Positions 49,435 through 58,061 of a stretch of 64,000 bases of DNA are shown in pieces. The position numbers were made by a program, and so were the translations under genes. Position 1 is the first letter of the stretch. Each line of letters opens with the position of its first letter. The stretch is from the NCBI GenBank assembly GCA_963787675.1, contig CAWBDV010000003.1, positions 1,674,001-1,738,000 on the forward strand. Reading direction: 5' to 3'. The notes under the pieces were generated by a model, which did not search any database, was not told the DNA's origin, and saw only the letters and a list, made by a program, of their open reading frames with translations. The stretch comes from JAJPKK01 sp963787675. GTDB taxonomy: Bacteria; Pseudomonadota; Alphaproteobacteria; Rhizobiales; Xanthobacteraceae.

Positions 49435-50721
49435 TCAAACGGTTGCCAGCGCCTCACCGGGGCGAACGGTCAGCGCTTCCCTGGCAGCCTCCTTGAAAGG
49501 ACGATCCGGCGGCAGGATCACCGAGGCGGACCGCACACGTTGATGCGCCAGCTCGACGCCCGGCGGCGTCGCGCCCTTTTCGACGAGGTCCTTTGCCGCC
49601 CGCATCAGGCGATGGCGCGCCATGATGATCCCGTTGTCGGTGGAGACGAGGTTCTCCTTGGTGCGATCGACGATCGGGCCCATGCTTTCCTGCAGCGAGC
49701 CATCCTGGATGGCGATGCCTTCGATGCCGCTGTAGCTGTCGCCGCGCTTCTGCGCCTCGCGGTCCATCAGGTAGTCGTTGTCTTTGTTGGCTAGCGGGCG
49801 ATACGTGCCCGGCACGAATTTGCAGTGCACGCCCTTGCCGTCCTTCATGGCGTGGCGCTCGGCGTCCGTGATTTTGCGCGTCGGGTGGTAGTCGTAGCTC
49901 CACGCCCAGCAGTTCTCGTCGTCGATCGGGATCCAGAAGTGGCCGTGTACGGTGTGGCCTCCGCGCGGCGCGATCATGGTGAAGGACGGCATCACCCATT
50001 GGGTGATGCGCCAGTAGTAGTTGCCGTTCTCGGCATTGCGCCGCGCGCCGATGTACAAGCCGCCGGCACTTTCGTGCACTTCGAAAACCGGGCGCGCGTC
50101 GTTGAGATTGTACTGATTGCCCTTCGCGCCCTTGAACAACGGATCGGTGGTGATGTTGCCGCGATGCAGGAACGAGACATGGCTTGAGTCGATGCCGCCC
50201 TCCATGGCCTGAAGCCAATTGCATTCCTGCAGCCGCTTCGACACGAAGCGCTGGGCGTCCGGCACCATCGCAAATTCCCACTCGGGCAGCGGGGGCTGCT
50301 GTTCGGGCGGACCGAGATACGCCCACAGCACGCCGCCGCGTTCGACCAGCGGATATGATTTCAACTTGATCTTCTTGGCGAAGCCGCTTTCGTCGGGTTC
50401 GGACGGAACCTCGACGCATTGCCCGTTCACGTCGAATTTCCAGCCGTGATAGGGACAGCGCAGCCCGCATTCCTCATTCCGCCCAAACCACAGCGACGCG
50501 CCGCGGTGGGGGCAGAATTCATCGATCAGGCCCAACCGGCCCTTGCTGTCGCGGAAGGCGACAAGGCGCTCCGACAGCACCTTCACGCGCACCGGGGGAC
50601 AATCGTTCTCCGGAAGCTCTTCGGCGAACAGAACAGGTGTCCAATAGCACCGGAACAGGCGTCCCATCGGGGTACCCGGACCGGTTTGTGTGACGAGCTC
50701 GTTCTGCTCCCTCCGCAACAT
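49435..50721 (-). CDS. Rieske non-haem iron oxygenase, phthalate 4,5-dioxygenase-like oxygenase subunit
   Basis: A 428-residue ring-hydroxylating oxygenase. The Rieske [2Fe-2S] motifs are CPHRGASLWFGR near 69 and CPYHGWKFD near 88. The non-haem iron ligands lie in GGIDSSHVSFLH near 178-189, within the catalytic domain. Such enzymes add O2 to an aromatic ring with electrons from a ferredoxin/reductase. It heads a likely operon with ligA/ligB-like genes, suggesting a two-step attack on an aromatic acid. No reductase gene is adjacent. A perfect Fnr/FixK box lies 64 bases upstream. Confidence 0.92.
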   Translation of the reverse strand: MLRREQNELVTQTGPGTPMGRLFRCYWTPVLFAEELPENDCPPVRVKVLSERLVAFRDSKGRLGLIDEFCPHRGASLWFGRNEECGLRCPYHGWKFDVNGQCVEVPSEPDESGFAKKIKLKSYPLVERGGVLWAYLGPPEQQPPLPEWEFAMVPDAQRFVSKRLQECNWLQAMEGGIDSSHVSFLHRGNITTDPLFKGAKGNQYNLNDARPVFEVHESAGGLYIGARRNAENGNYYWRITQWVMPSFTMIAPRGGHTVHGHFWIPIDDENCWAWSYDYHPTRKITDAERHAMKDGKGVHCKFVPGTYRPLANKDNDYLMDREAQKRGDSYSGIEGIAIQDGSLQESMGPIVDRTKENLVSTDNGIIMARHRLMRAAKDLVEKGATPPGVELAHQRVRSASVILPPDRPFKEAAREALTVRPGEALATV

Positions 50722-50784
50722 GCATGCTCTCCCAAGCTCAACAGTTTCTAGTGCAACTATCGATCCTGGGAGGCCGGCAGGTCT

Positions 50785-50798
50785 TTGATTTAGATCAA
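50785..50798. promoter_or_regulatory. Fnr/FixK box, TTGATTTAGATCAA
   Basis: Perfect TTGAT-N4-ATCAA palindrome, 64 bases upstream of the Rieske oxygenase start and 28 bases after the hemN stop. It is the exact reverse complement of the box at 55917. Confidence 0.75.
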
Positions 50799-50825
50799 CT
50801 GAACCGCTTCTCCGGGAGGCGCCAG

Positions 50826-52154
50826 TCAGACCGCCGCGGAGTGCCGCTTCTTGCCATGGTGCAAATAAGCGTCGAACACCGCTGCGACCAAACGCACGTA
50901 GGGCCGGCCGGCTTCGGTGACGACCACGCGCCCGCCCTCGTAATGAACGACCCCGGCGTTCCGTAGATCATCAAGCGCATCGAGCTCGTCAGAAAAGTCG
51001 ATATGTTCCGCAACGTCAGTGAGGTCAACGGCAAGATCGCACATCAGCCGTTCGATGATGCGGGCGCGAATTCGATCGTCGCCGGACAGCGCAATGCCCT
51101 TGGCCACGGCAAAATGTCCGGCCGTGACGGCGCGCGCGTAGGAGCCGACATCCGGCGCGTTCTGGACATAGCCCTGCGGCAATCGCCCGATCGAGGAGGC
51201 ACCGATGCCGATGAGCGCATCCGCGTGATCGGTGGTATAGCCCTGGAAGTTCCGGTGCAGCTGCCCGCCGCGCATCGCCTCCAACAGCTCGTCGCCGGCC
51301 GCGGCGAAATGATCGAGGCCGATTTTAGCAAACCCGCGCGCCTCGAGCGTCGCCGTCGCCGCATCCATCTGCGCGATGCGCTCCTCCGGTCCCGCAAGCG
51401 CTGACTCTTCGATCAGCCGCTGATGCGTCTTGAACCAGGGCACGTGGGCATAACCGAACAACGCGAGGCGCGAGGGCGCGAGCGACGCCGCAAGCTCTGC
51501 GGTACGGAGCACGTCATCGACCGTCTGATGCGGCAAGCCGTACATCAGGTCGAAATTGATTTCTTCGATACCGGCGTCCCGCAGCGCGCCAACGGCCCGC
51601 GCTACCTGGTCGAACGACTGGATCCGGCCGATCGCCTGCTGCACGTGCGGGGAAAAATCCTGCACGCCCAAGCTCGCGCGGGTAATCCCGATACGGGCAA
51701 GCGCCAGCGCCAAGTTCGGTGTCAGAGAGCGCGGATCGAGTTCGATCGCGTGCTCATGGAGTGAGCTGAGATCGAACGTCGCAGCGAGCCGTTCTACGAT
51801 GCGCCCGATCGCTGCGCTCCCGAGGATCGAGGGCGTTCCGCCGCCCCAGTGCACGTGAACGACCCGGCGATTGCGGACCACCGCCGCCAACAAGTCGATC
51901 TCGGTTTCCAGGAGGCGCGCATAGTCTTCGACGGGGGCACGCCGGCGCACGGCTTTGGTGTTGCAGCCGCAATAGTGACACAGCTCCGTACAGAACGGCA
52001 CGTGCAGATAGAGTGACAGCGACGCCTCGCGCGGCAGGTCGCCCAGCCACGACGAATAGGTCAGCGGTCCGACTGATGCCGAAAAATGGGGAGCCGTCGG
52101 ATACGAGGTGTAACGCGGAACGCGGCGTTCGGCGAGCGCGAGCTTCATGTCCAT
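50826..52154 (-). CDS. hemN: Oxygen-independent coproporphyrinogen III oxidase
   Basis: HemN converts coproporphyrinogen III to protoporphyrinogen IX without O2, using radical SAM chemistry, so it supports haem synthesis at low oxygen. The 442-residue protein has the cluster motif CTELCHYCGC near residue 45 (C-x3-C-x2-C-x-C), VHVHWGGGTPS, FDLMYGLPHQT and the C-terminal HemN domain. ATGs at 52154 and 52148 are both possible. A perfect Fnr/FixK box lies 125 bases upstream. Confidence 0.95.
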   Translation of the reverse strand: MDMKLALAERRVPRYTSYPTAPHFSASVGPLTYSSWLGDLPREASLSLYLHVPFCTELCHYCGCNTKAVRRRAPVEDYARLLETEIDLLAAVVRNRRVVHVHWGGGTPSILGSAAIGRIVERLAATFDLSSLHEHAIELDPRSLTPNLALALARIGITRASLGVQDFSPHVQQAIGRIQSFDQVARAVGALRDAGIEEINFDLMYGLPHQTVDDVLRTAELAASLAPSRLALFGYAHVPWFKTHQRLIEESALAGPEERIAQMDAATATLEARGFAKIGLDHFAAAGDELLEAMRGGQLHRNFQGYTTDHADALIGIGASSIGRLPQGYVQNAPDVGSYARAVTAGHFAVAKGIALSGDDRIRARIIERLMCDLAVDLTDVAEHIDFSDELDALDDLRNAGVVHYEGGRVVVTEAGRPYVRLVAAVFDAYLHHGKKRHSAAV

Positions 52155-52278
52155 ATGCGTATTTCTGACAGGGTGGCCGGCCGGAGCTTTGATCCGCCTC
52201 AAAACGACATTCCGCTGGAGCCGCCGCGATCAGTGCGGAAGCGACTGCAACGGACTCATCGGTGAGCCCGTCCGCGCT

Positions 52279-52292
52279 TTGATCTGGATCAA
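52279..52292. promoter_or_regulatory. Fnr/FixK box, TTGATCTGGATCAA
   Basis: Perfect TTGAT-N4-ATCAA in the 234-base gap between divergent hemN (125 bases away) and the oxidase subunit I gene (96 bases away). Identical to the box at 58062. Confidence 0.8.
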
Positions 52293-52388
52293 AGTCGTAC
52301 CGGGCCGTTTCTAAGCCTCTGCCTGATCGGTGGCCTTTGGCCGCTCCTCGCCAAACGTGCCCCTTCGAAAGATGCAGAGGAACCCCAG

Positions 52389-53996
52389 ATGAGCAAGCCT
52401 TCGGCCGGCGCCACCGTCGTTTCGCCGGGACACCCGCATGGTTGGCGTCGCTTCGCCTATTCAACGAACCACAAGGACATCGGGACGATGTACCTGGTGT
52501 TCGCCATCATGGCCGGCCTGATCGGCGGCGCGCTATCGATCGGCATGCGGCTCGAATTGGCGCATCCTGGGGTCCAGTTCTTCACCAACCCACACACCTT
52601 CAACGTGTTCGTCACCGCGCACGGCCTGATCATGGTGTTCTTCATGATCATGCCGGCGCTGATCGGCGGCTTCGGCAACTGGTTCGTGCCGCTGATGATC
52701 GGCGCGCCGGACATGGCGTTTCCGCGCATGAACAACATCTCGTTCTGGCTGTTGCCGGCCGCGATTTCGCTTTTGGTGATGTCGATGTTCGTCGAGGGCC
52801 CGCCGGGCTCGAATGGCGTCGGCGCAGGCTGGACGATCTACACGCCCCTGTCCTCCACCACCGGGCATCCCGGTCCGGCGGTGGACTTCGCCATCCTCGC
52901 GCTTCACCTCGCCGGCGCATCGTCGATTCTCGGGTCGATCAACTTCATCACCACGATTTTCAACATGCGCGCGCCCGGCATGACCCTGCACAAGATGCCG
53001 CTGTTCGTGTGGTCGATCCTGGTGACGGTCTTCCTGCTGCTGCTGTCGCTGCCGGTTCTGGCCGGCGGCATCACCATGCTGCTGACCGACCGCAATTTCG
53101 GCACCGCCTTCTTCGACCCGCAAGGCGGCGGCGATCCGGTGCTGTTCCAGCATCTGTTCTGGTTCTTCGGCCACCCCGAAGTCTACGTGCTCATCCTGCC
53201 GGCGTTCGGCGTCGTCAGCCAGATCGTCGCCACCTTCAGCCGCAAGCCGGTGTTCGGTTATCTCGGCATGGCTTACGCGATGGTCGCCATCGGCGTGATC
53301 GGCTTCATCGTGTGGGCGCACCACATGTACACGGTCGGCATGTCGTCAAGCGTACAGGCCTACTTCGTCGCCGCCACCATGGTCATTGCGGTGCCGACGG
53401 GCGTGAAGATCTTCTCATGGATCGCGACCATGTGGGGCGGGGCCATCGAGTTCCGCACGCCGATGGTGTGGGCCATCGGATTCATCTTCATGTTCACGGT
53501 CGGCGGCGTCACCGGCGTCGTCCTCGCGAACGCGGCGGTCGACCGGGTCCTTCAGGACACCTATTACGTGGTGGCGCACTTCCACTACACGATGTCGATC
53601 GGCGCTACTTTCGGCATCTTCGCGGCCTGGTACTACTGGTTTCCGAAAATCACCGGCTACACCTATTCGGAATTTCTCGGAAAGCTGCATTTCTGGATCG
53701 CGTTCATCGGCGCCAACACGATCTTCTTCCCGCAGCACTTCCTCGGCCTTGCCGGGATGCCGCGCCGATACGTCGATTATCCGGATGCGTATGCCGGATG
53801 GAATTACATCTCGTCCCTTGGCAGCTATGTCTTTGCGATCGGCTTGGTCATCTTCTTCTACACCTTCGTTCAAGCCTTTGCCCGGAAGGAACGGGCGGCC
53901 GCGAATCCTTGGGGTGCGGGAGCGACGACACTGGAGTGGACGCTGCCCTCGCCTCCACCCTTCCATCAGTTCGAGCGCCTGCCGGTGATCAAATAA
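52389..53996 (+). CDS. Cytochrome c oxidase subunit I, aa3-type, orphan
   Basis: A 535-residue haem-copper oxidase subunit I with about 12 membrane helices. Key sites are visible: STNHKDIG at the start, the haem a His in VTAHGLIMVFF, the D-channel Asp in GAPDMAFPRMNN, the HPEVYVLILPAFG with the CuB His-Tyr and the gate Glu, WAHHMYTVG, the K-channel Lys in VPTGVKIFSW, and HFHYTMSIG. It lacks neighbouring subunit II and III genes, so it must use subunits from another locus. A perfect Fnr/FixK box upstream suggests use at low oxygen. Confidence 0.95.
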   Translation: MSKPSAGATVVSPGHPHGWRRFAYSTNHKDIGTMYLVFAIMAGLIGGALSIGMRLELAHPGVQFFTNPHTFNVFVTAHGLIMVFFMIMPALIGGFGNWFVPLMIGAPDMAFPRMNNISFWLLPAAISLLVMSMFVEGPPGSNGVGAGWTIYTPLSSTTGHPGPAVDFAILALHLAGASSILGSINFITTIFNMRAPGMTLHKMPLFVWSILVTVFLLLLSLPVLAGGITMLLTDRNFGTAFFDPQGGGDPVLFQHLFWFFGHPEVYVLILPAFGVVSQIVATFSRKPVFGYLGMAYAMVAIGVIGFIVWAHHMYTVGMSSSVQAYFVAATMVIAVPTGVKIFSWIATMWGGAIEFRTPMVWAIGFIFMFTVGGVTGVVLANAAVDRVLQDTYYVVAHFHYTMSIGATFGIFAAWYYWFPKITGYTYSEFLGKLHFWIAFIGANTIFFPQHFLGLAGMPRRYVDYPDAYAGWNYISSLGSYVFAIGLVIFFYTFVQAFARKERAAANPWGAGATTLEWTLPSPPPFHQFERLPVIK

Positions 53997-54003
53997 TAAA
54001 AAA

Positions 54004-54042
54004 AGGTGCGCACGCGCGGAAAAATCCGCTCTGTGCGCACCT
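54004..54042 (-). terminator. Intrinsic terminator serving the amidohydrolase gene
   Basis: AGGTGCGCAC (54004-54013) pairs with GTGCGCACCT (54033-54042), with an inner GCGGA/TCCGC hairpin. The A-run on the plus strand just before it is a U-run for minus-strand transcripts. It therefore ends the gene at 54086-55327, and may also stop transcription from the oxidase gene. Confidence 0.8.
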
Positions 54043-54085
54043 CACTAACCCCTACCAACAGGTGACGCTGGGGTTTAAACCGCGC

Positions 54086-55327
54086 TTACGCGGCGAGGTT
54101 GCCGAACTTCTTCAGGTTCTGCTTTTGCTTCTCGTTACGCGGCGGCAGCTTGAACAGCCGCGCCGCGGTTCCGCCGAGGATGTTGTGCTTGGCCTTCTCC
54201 GACAGGAACGGCAGGTCGTAGATGGTCGACGGCAGATCGAAATCCCAGTGCGGATAGTCCGAGGCGTAGAGCAGCCGGTTTTCCGCATCCATCATGCGGA
54301 ACGTCACCTTCATCGCCTCCATGTCCTGGATCTCGATCGGCTGGGTCGAGTAATACATCTCACGCATGTATTCGCTCGGCTTCTTTTTCAGCGCCGGGCA
54401 CTCGGACGGGCGCATCATGTACTCGTTGTCGAGCCGCTGCATCAGGAACGGGATCCACGCCAGGCCGGCTTCGATCCAGATCACCGGCAGCTTCGGGAAG
54501 CGCTCGGGAATGCCGTTGGTCACCCAGTTGGTGCAATGGAGAATGTTGTAGAAGGAGAACCCGAGGGCATGCACCGCGAGGAAGCGGTTACAGCCGCGGA
54601 ATACGTTCTCGTTCCAATTGAAGGCCGAGTGGAACGACAGCACGAGACCGCGCTCTTCGATGGCGCGGTAGACTTTCATCAGCGTGTTGTCGTGGATCGG
54701 AATGGTGCGGACCGTCGTGACCATGAAGCCGCCGACGCCTTTGCGGTGGCCGAATGTCTCGACCTGACGCAGCGCCGCGTCCGGATCGGAGACCGGCAGG
54801 CTCAGCATCGAGAACATGCGGCCGCCGGACTCCGGCAGCACCTTCTCGGTGACCCATCGATTGTAGGCCCAGCACAGCTCGACCTCCATTTCCTTCTGCG
54901 GATGAAGGCCGACGTTGAGCATGCCGGTCGGAAACAGGCAGGAGTAGTCGACCAACATGGCGTCCATCCAGCGATGGCCGAGCTGGATGTCGCGCTTGTG
55001 GTCGGAATGATCAGTCTTCTCGGATGAGCGCAGCGGATAGCGCGTCACGCGCCCGCCCATGTCCTGATAGCCGACCTGTGTCGGCATGATCGTGCCGCGC
55101 CCGCCCTTCATCGTGTTGGCGATCGCAAGCTGCTTGAGGACATCGTTTTCCATGAACGGCAGGATGTCCCTGAAATGCTCGTTCTCGTAATGATGGGCGT
55201 CGACATCGACGATCAGCATGTCGTCGAGCTTGCGCTGGTGGGCCTGCTGGGCGGCATGCGCCAGCAGGCGGCTCGTGTTCAGTTCCTCAACGGCTACGCG
55301 GCGGCCGCGGTCCGATTGGAGATCCAT
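54086..55327 (-). CDS. Amidohydrolase-family (PF04909) hydrolase/decarboxylase
   Basis: A 413-residue TIM-barrel amidohydrolase. The metal motif region reads IVDVDAHHYENEH near 38-50; the later metal and active-site His residues are in VLSFHSAFNWNEN, and the Asp near LLYASDYPHWDFD. Relatives include ACMSD-, LigW- and OrtA-like decarboxylases and hydrolases of ring-cleavage products or aromatic acids. Placed next to a Rieske ferredoxin and close to ligAB it may act on an aromatic intermediate; that is inference. It is convergent with the oxidase gene. Confidence 0.88.
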   Translation of the reverse strand: MDLQSDRGRRVAVEELNTSRLLAHAAQQAHQRKLDDMLIVDVDAHHYENEHFRDILPFMENDVLKQLAIANTMKGGRGTIMPTQVGYQDMGGRVTRYPLRSSEKTDHSDHKRDIQLGHRWMDAMLVDYSCLFPTGMLNVGLHPQKEMEVELCWAYNRWVTEKVLPESGGRMFSMLSLPVSDPDAALRQVETFGHRKGVGGFMVTTVRTIPIHDNTLMKVYRAIEERGLVLSFHSAFNWNENVFRGCNRFLAVHALGFSFYNILHCTNWVTNGIPERFPKLPVIWIEAGLAWIPFLMQRLDNEYMMRPSECPALKKKPSEYMREMYYSTQPIEIQDMEAMKVTFRMMDAENRLLYASDYPHWDFDLPSTIYDLPFLSEKAKHNILGGTAARLFKLPPRNEKQKQNLKKFGNLAA

Positions 55328-55453
55328 CTATTTTCTCCTTGTGGTGTTGGGTCGTCGCGATGACATCGGCTTTGCCGGCGCGCGGCGCCCGCAAAGCTCT
55401 ATTCCTGTCAGTGAAGTGAGCGAGCCGACGAGGCTGCAGGCCGCAAAACGGAC

Positions 55454-55819
55454 TCAGGCGACGACATAGAGGTCGTCCTCCTTCTGGATCACTTTGTATT
55501 TGCGAAGCTTGAGCTTGCGATCAGAGATGCACTCGCCGGTCTTGAGGTCGTACTCGTAGCCGTGCCACGGGCAGACGATGTTCACGTCGTTGCCGGAGAA
55601 GAACAGGCCGCGGGATGTGCAATCCGGCATGATCCGCTCTTCGACCTTTGCGATGATCATGCCCTCGCAGGCCGGTCCGCCCTGGTGAACGCAATAATTG
55701 CTGTAGGCATAGAACTGTCCGCCCTCGCGAAAGACGCCGATCTCGGTGTCGCCCACAAAGGCGATGCGCCGGTCGCCGTCCTTGAACTCGGACGCCTTGC
55801 CAACGAACTTTTCGGCCAT
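55454..55819 (-). CDS. Rieske-type ferredoxin
   Basis: A 121-residue soluble Rieske protein with CVHQGGP near residue 44 and CPWHGYEYDLKTGE near 85, binding a [2Fe-2S] cluster. An unusually long insert of about 35 residues (CEG...CTSRGLFF) lies between the two cluster motifs. It likely supplies electrons to the Rieske oxygenase at 49435-50721 or a similar enzyme. The start at 55819 follows GGGAGG. A perfect Fnr/FixK box is 97 bases upstream. Confidence 0.9.
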   Translation of the reverse strand: MAEKFVGKASEFKDGDRRIAFVGDTEIGVFREGGQFYAYSNYCVHQGGPACEGMIIAKVEERIMPDCTSRGLFFSGNDVNIVCPWHGYEYDLKTGECISDRKLKLRKYKVIQKEDDLYVVA

Positions 55820-55916
55820 GCCATGACCTCCCATATTTTTGTTTGTTCGTCTGACCGGTCGGAGAATCACACGGCGACGCCGAGCGTTTCTTCGGACGCG
55901 GAGGGGCAAGTTCACT

Positions 55917-55930
55917 TTGATCTAAATCAA
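55917..55930. promoter_or_regulatory. Fnr/FixK box, TTGATCTAAATCAA
   Basis: Perfect TTGAT-N4-ATCAA, between the divergent Rieske ferredoxin gene (97 bases) and the Crp/Fnr gene (102 bases). Suits shared or autoregulatory control. Confidence 0.78.
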
Positions 55931-56032
55931 GGACCGAATACCCGGGCGGCAACTTGCCAGCGGCGCCGTCAATGCTTAAGTTTCATTTGTAACTGTTTTT
56001 CGAGCAACGCCGTTGCGCCCCGAGGTGGCTCC

Positions 56033-56782
56033 ATGAGATCCGACACTGGATGCCAAGTGCTGGCTTCGACCGACAGCACGGAGGCCAAGGCGGGGCGATC
56101 GCAATTCGCGCGCGCTCAAGGTCGAGCTACCGATTCCACGCCGGCATTGGAGCCCGAATGCGAAACTGAGGGTCAGCGGCGGCGCCTGCCCCAGCATGTC
56201 CATCCGTTTCGCGAAGGCGACCCCGCAGTCCAGGTCTATCAGCTCGTCGAGGGCGCGGTGATGCTCTACAAGCTGCTGCCCGACGGGCGCCGCTCGATCG
56301 TCGAGGTGCTCATTGCGGCCGGCGACGTCTTCGGCATTTCATCCCTGCCGATCCATGACTGTTCCGCCGAGACGCTCGTTGCCGGCGAGGTCATTGCCTA
56401 CGACCGTACCGCCGTCGAGCGATCCCCGGAGCTGTCGCGCCGCTTCGTGGCGCGGCTTCACGCCCAGTTCTGCGCCATGCATGACCATGCCCTTCTGCTC
56501 GGCCGCAAGACCGCGCTCGAGCGCGTGACGAGCTTCATCATGCATTGCATCCCCAGTCGCGGCGGCTTCGGATGCACGGGCCCGCGCGGCGAGGACGACT
56601 CCGCGCTCATCAGGCTTGGCATGACGCGCGAGGAAATGGCGGATTACCTTGGCCTCACCTTCGAGACCGTCTCGCGCATCTTCTCAGAATTGCGGCGCCG
56701 CGGCGCCGTTTCCGTCGATTCACACGGACGGATTTGCGTGAAGGACGTCTGCCGCATGTGCGAACTGACCGGAGCGCACTAA
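56033..56782 (+). CDS. Crp/Fnr-family transcriptional regulator, FixK/Fnr-like
   Basis: A 249-residue regulator: a cyclic-nucleotide-binding-like domain (FREGDPAVQVYQLVEGAVMLYKLLPDGRRSIVEVLIAAGDVFGI) and a C-terminal helix-turn-helix with MTREEMADYLGLTFETVSRIFSELRRRG, whose ETVSR is the recognition segment of Fnr/FixK proteins that bind TTGAT-N4-ATCAA. A full N-terminal Fnr Cys cluster is not clear; two Cys lie in the first 50 residues and C-x2-C near the end. Oxygen sensing is therefore uncertain. The divergent promoter region holds one such box. Confidence 0.9.
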   Translation: MRSDTGCQVLASTDSTEAKAGRSQFARAQGRATDSTPALEPECETEGQRRRLPQHVHPFREGDPAVQVYQLVEGAVMLYKLLPDGRRSIVEVLIAAGDVFGISSLPIHDCSAETLVAGEVIAYDRTAVERSPELSRRFVARLHAQFCAMHDHALLLGRKTALERVTSFIMHCIPSRGGFGCTGPRGEDDSALIRLGMTREEMADYLGLTFETVSRIFSELRRRGAVSVDSHGRICVKDVCRMCELTGAH

Positions 56783-56803
56783 GCGTCATTCGCTCGCAAC
56801 ATC

Positions 56804-56843
56804 GTAGGGTGGGCAAAACGCGAACTCGTTCGCGGTGCCCACC
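56804..56843. repeat. GGGTGGGC...GCCCACC palindromic repeat
   Basis: GTAGGGTGGGCAAAACGCG and its inverted CGCGGTGCCCACC, loop AACTCGTT. Same family as 421-541 and 32883-32970. Between the regulator gene and the convergent membrane protein gene. Confidence 0.85.
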
Positions 56844-56898
56844 GTCGCCAACGGCAGGAACGCGCGAAGCTAATAGCGCTCCCTGCGAGCCGTCGTCG

Positions 56899-57405
56899 TT
56901 ACGCTCCGCCCTGCACCATGGTGAAACCCGTCATGCGGGCGAGATAGATGATGCCGACCCACAGCATGATGGAGAACGCGCCCGCGAACTTGGCCGAGAG
57001 CGGCGTCTCGCCCTTATCCCACTGCGCGACGTTTCGCGCGGTAATCCAGTGGAACACCAGCATGTTCACGCCGGCGAAGGCCATGACCAAGAACTTGATG
57101 CGGAAATCCGCGTTCTCGTAATACCCGACCGGCCGGCTCACGATAAGAAATCCGCCGCTCAGCGCGGCAAGCCCAAACGCCCTCCAGGTCCACGGCAGGA
57201 GTTCGCGCGCCATCGCGGTATAGGGGCGGCTCGTCGAAGCGAGCCCAAGCAGCCGCAGATCAATGATGGCGACCGTTCCGAACACGATCGATATGGCGAA
57301 GACGTGCACCACCTCGAGCGCCGGGAAGGCCCACGACGACTCGGCAATCCACTGCGATATTGGGGTTTCACCGAGCCAATTGAGAAAATTCACGAGCGAT
57401 TGCAC
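56899..57405 (-). CDS. Small membrane protein, DUF6644-like (downstream paralogue)
   Basis: A 168-residue protein with about four or five membrane helices (VHVFAISIVFGTVAIIDL, GLAALSGGFLIVS, FLVMAFAGVNMLVFHW, FSIMLWVGIIYLA). The N-terminal PISQWIAESSWAFPALEVVHV is shared with its neighbour at 57458-57946. Both belong to a family of unknown function that I assign to DUF6644 from memory. A His within the first membrane helix of both may bind haem or metal, which is speculative. It is 52 bases behind the paralogue. Confidence 0.78.
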   Translation of the reverse strand: MQSLVNFLNWLGETPISQWIAESSWAFPALEVVHVFAISIVFGTVAIIDLRLLGLASTSRPYTAMARELLPWTWRAFGLAALSGGFLIVSRPVGYYENADFRIKFLVMAFAGVNMLVFHWITARNVAQWDKGETPLSAKFAGAFSIMLWVGIIYLARMTGFTMVQGGA

Positions 57406-57457
57406 TTCGACCTCCCACTTTTCATTTGCGGCCGTGTCCGGCCGTCAAATCAACGGC

Positions 57458-57946
57458 TCAATGCACAACCGTGTAGGCAATCCACCGGCCGTAAATGATG
57501 ACCGCACCCCACGCGAGCAACGCCACGATGGCGAGCACGCTCGCGGTCCGATGGCCACTGGCATCGTCGTTCCACACATCCGCGTAGCGGCGCACGGAGA
57601 ACACGAACGCGAACGTCAACGCGAGAGCCACCGCGAGAAAGAGCATCTTCGCCTGGAATTCGAAGCTCGGCAGCGATCGCCCCGGCTCGCCGACGATAAG
57701 CACGGCGCCGGTCAGCGCCAGCACAACGACGCCATAGAAGATCCACGGGACGAACCGATGTGCCGTCTGCGCCATCGTCTGGGCCTTGCTGATGCCCAGG
57801 ATGCGAAACTCGATCATGACCACTGACGTAAACACCATCGCAACGCAGACGATGTGAATGGTCTGCATCACGGGGATGAGCCACAAGGTCTTCTGGATCG
57901 CCATGCTTGCCGAGGTGCCCGCAAGCCAATGGGCAAAATTCACCAT
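57458..57946 (-). CDS. Small membrane protein, DUF6644-like (upstream paralogue)
   Basis: A 162-residue membrane protein, paralogous to 56899-57405, with VMQTIHIVCVAMVFTSVVMIEFRILG matching the neighbour's VHVFAISIVFGTVAIIDLRLLG. Shared His and an Arg after the second helix are conserved between the two. Function unknown. The 5' side carries a perfect Fnr/FixK box 116 bases upstream, so both genes may be co-expressed under low oxygen. Confidence 0.78.
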   Translation of the reverse strand: MVNFAHWLAGTSASMAIQKTLWLIPVMQTIHIVCVAMVFTSVVMIEFRILGISKAQTMAQTAHRFVPWIFYGVVVLALTGAVLIVGEPGRSLPSFEFQAKMLFLAVALALTFAFVFSVRRYADVWNDDASGHRTASVLAIVALLAWGAVIIYGRWIAYTVVH

Positions 57947-58061
57947 CGCGTCCCCTCCCCGGCAAACGAAGGCTTTCCTGCGAGGACCCGCCGTGGCGGA
58001 TGAGCCTCGATGCCGTTATTAGTTGCGAATGTGACTATCGGCGGGGTGCGCCCGGTGATCC

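Noticed and set aside
52337..55027. Open frame of 896 codons overlapping the oxidase subunit I and amidohydrolase genes
   Set aside because: It runs across two well-identified genes in a wrong frame, has Arg/His-rich composition and no motif, and crosses the intergenic terminator.
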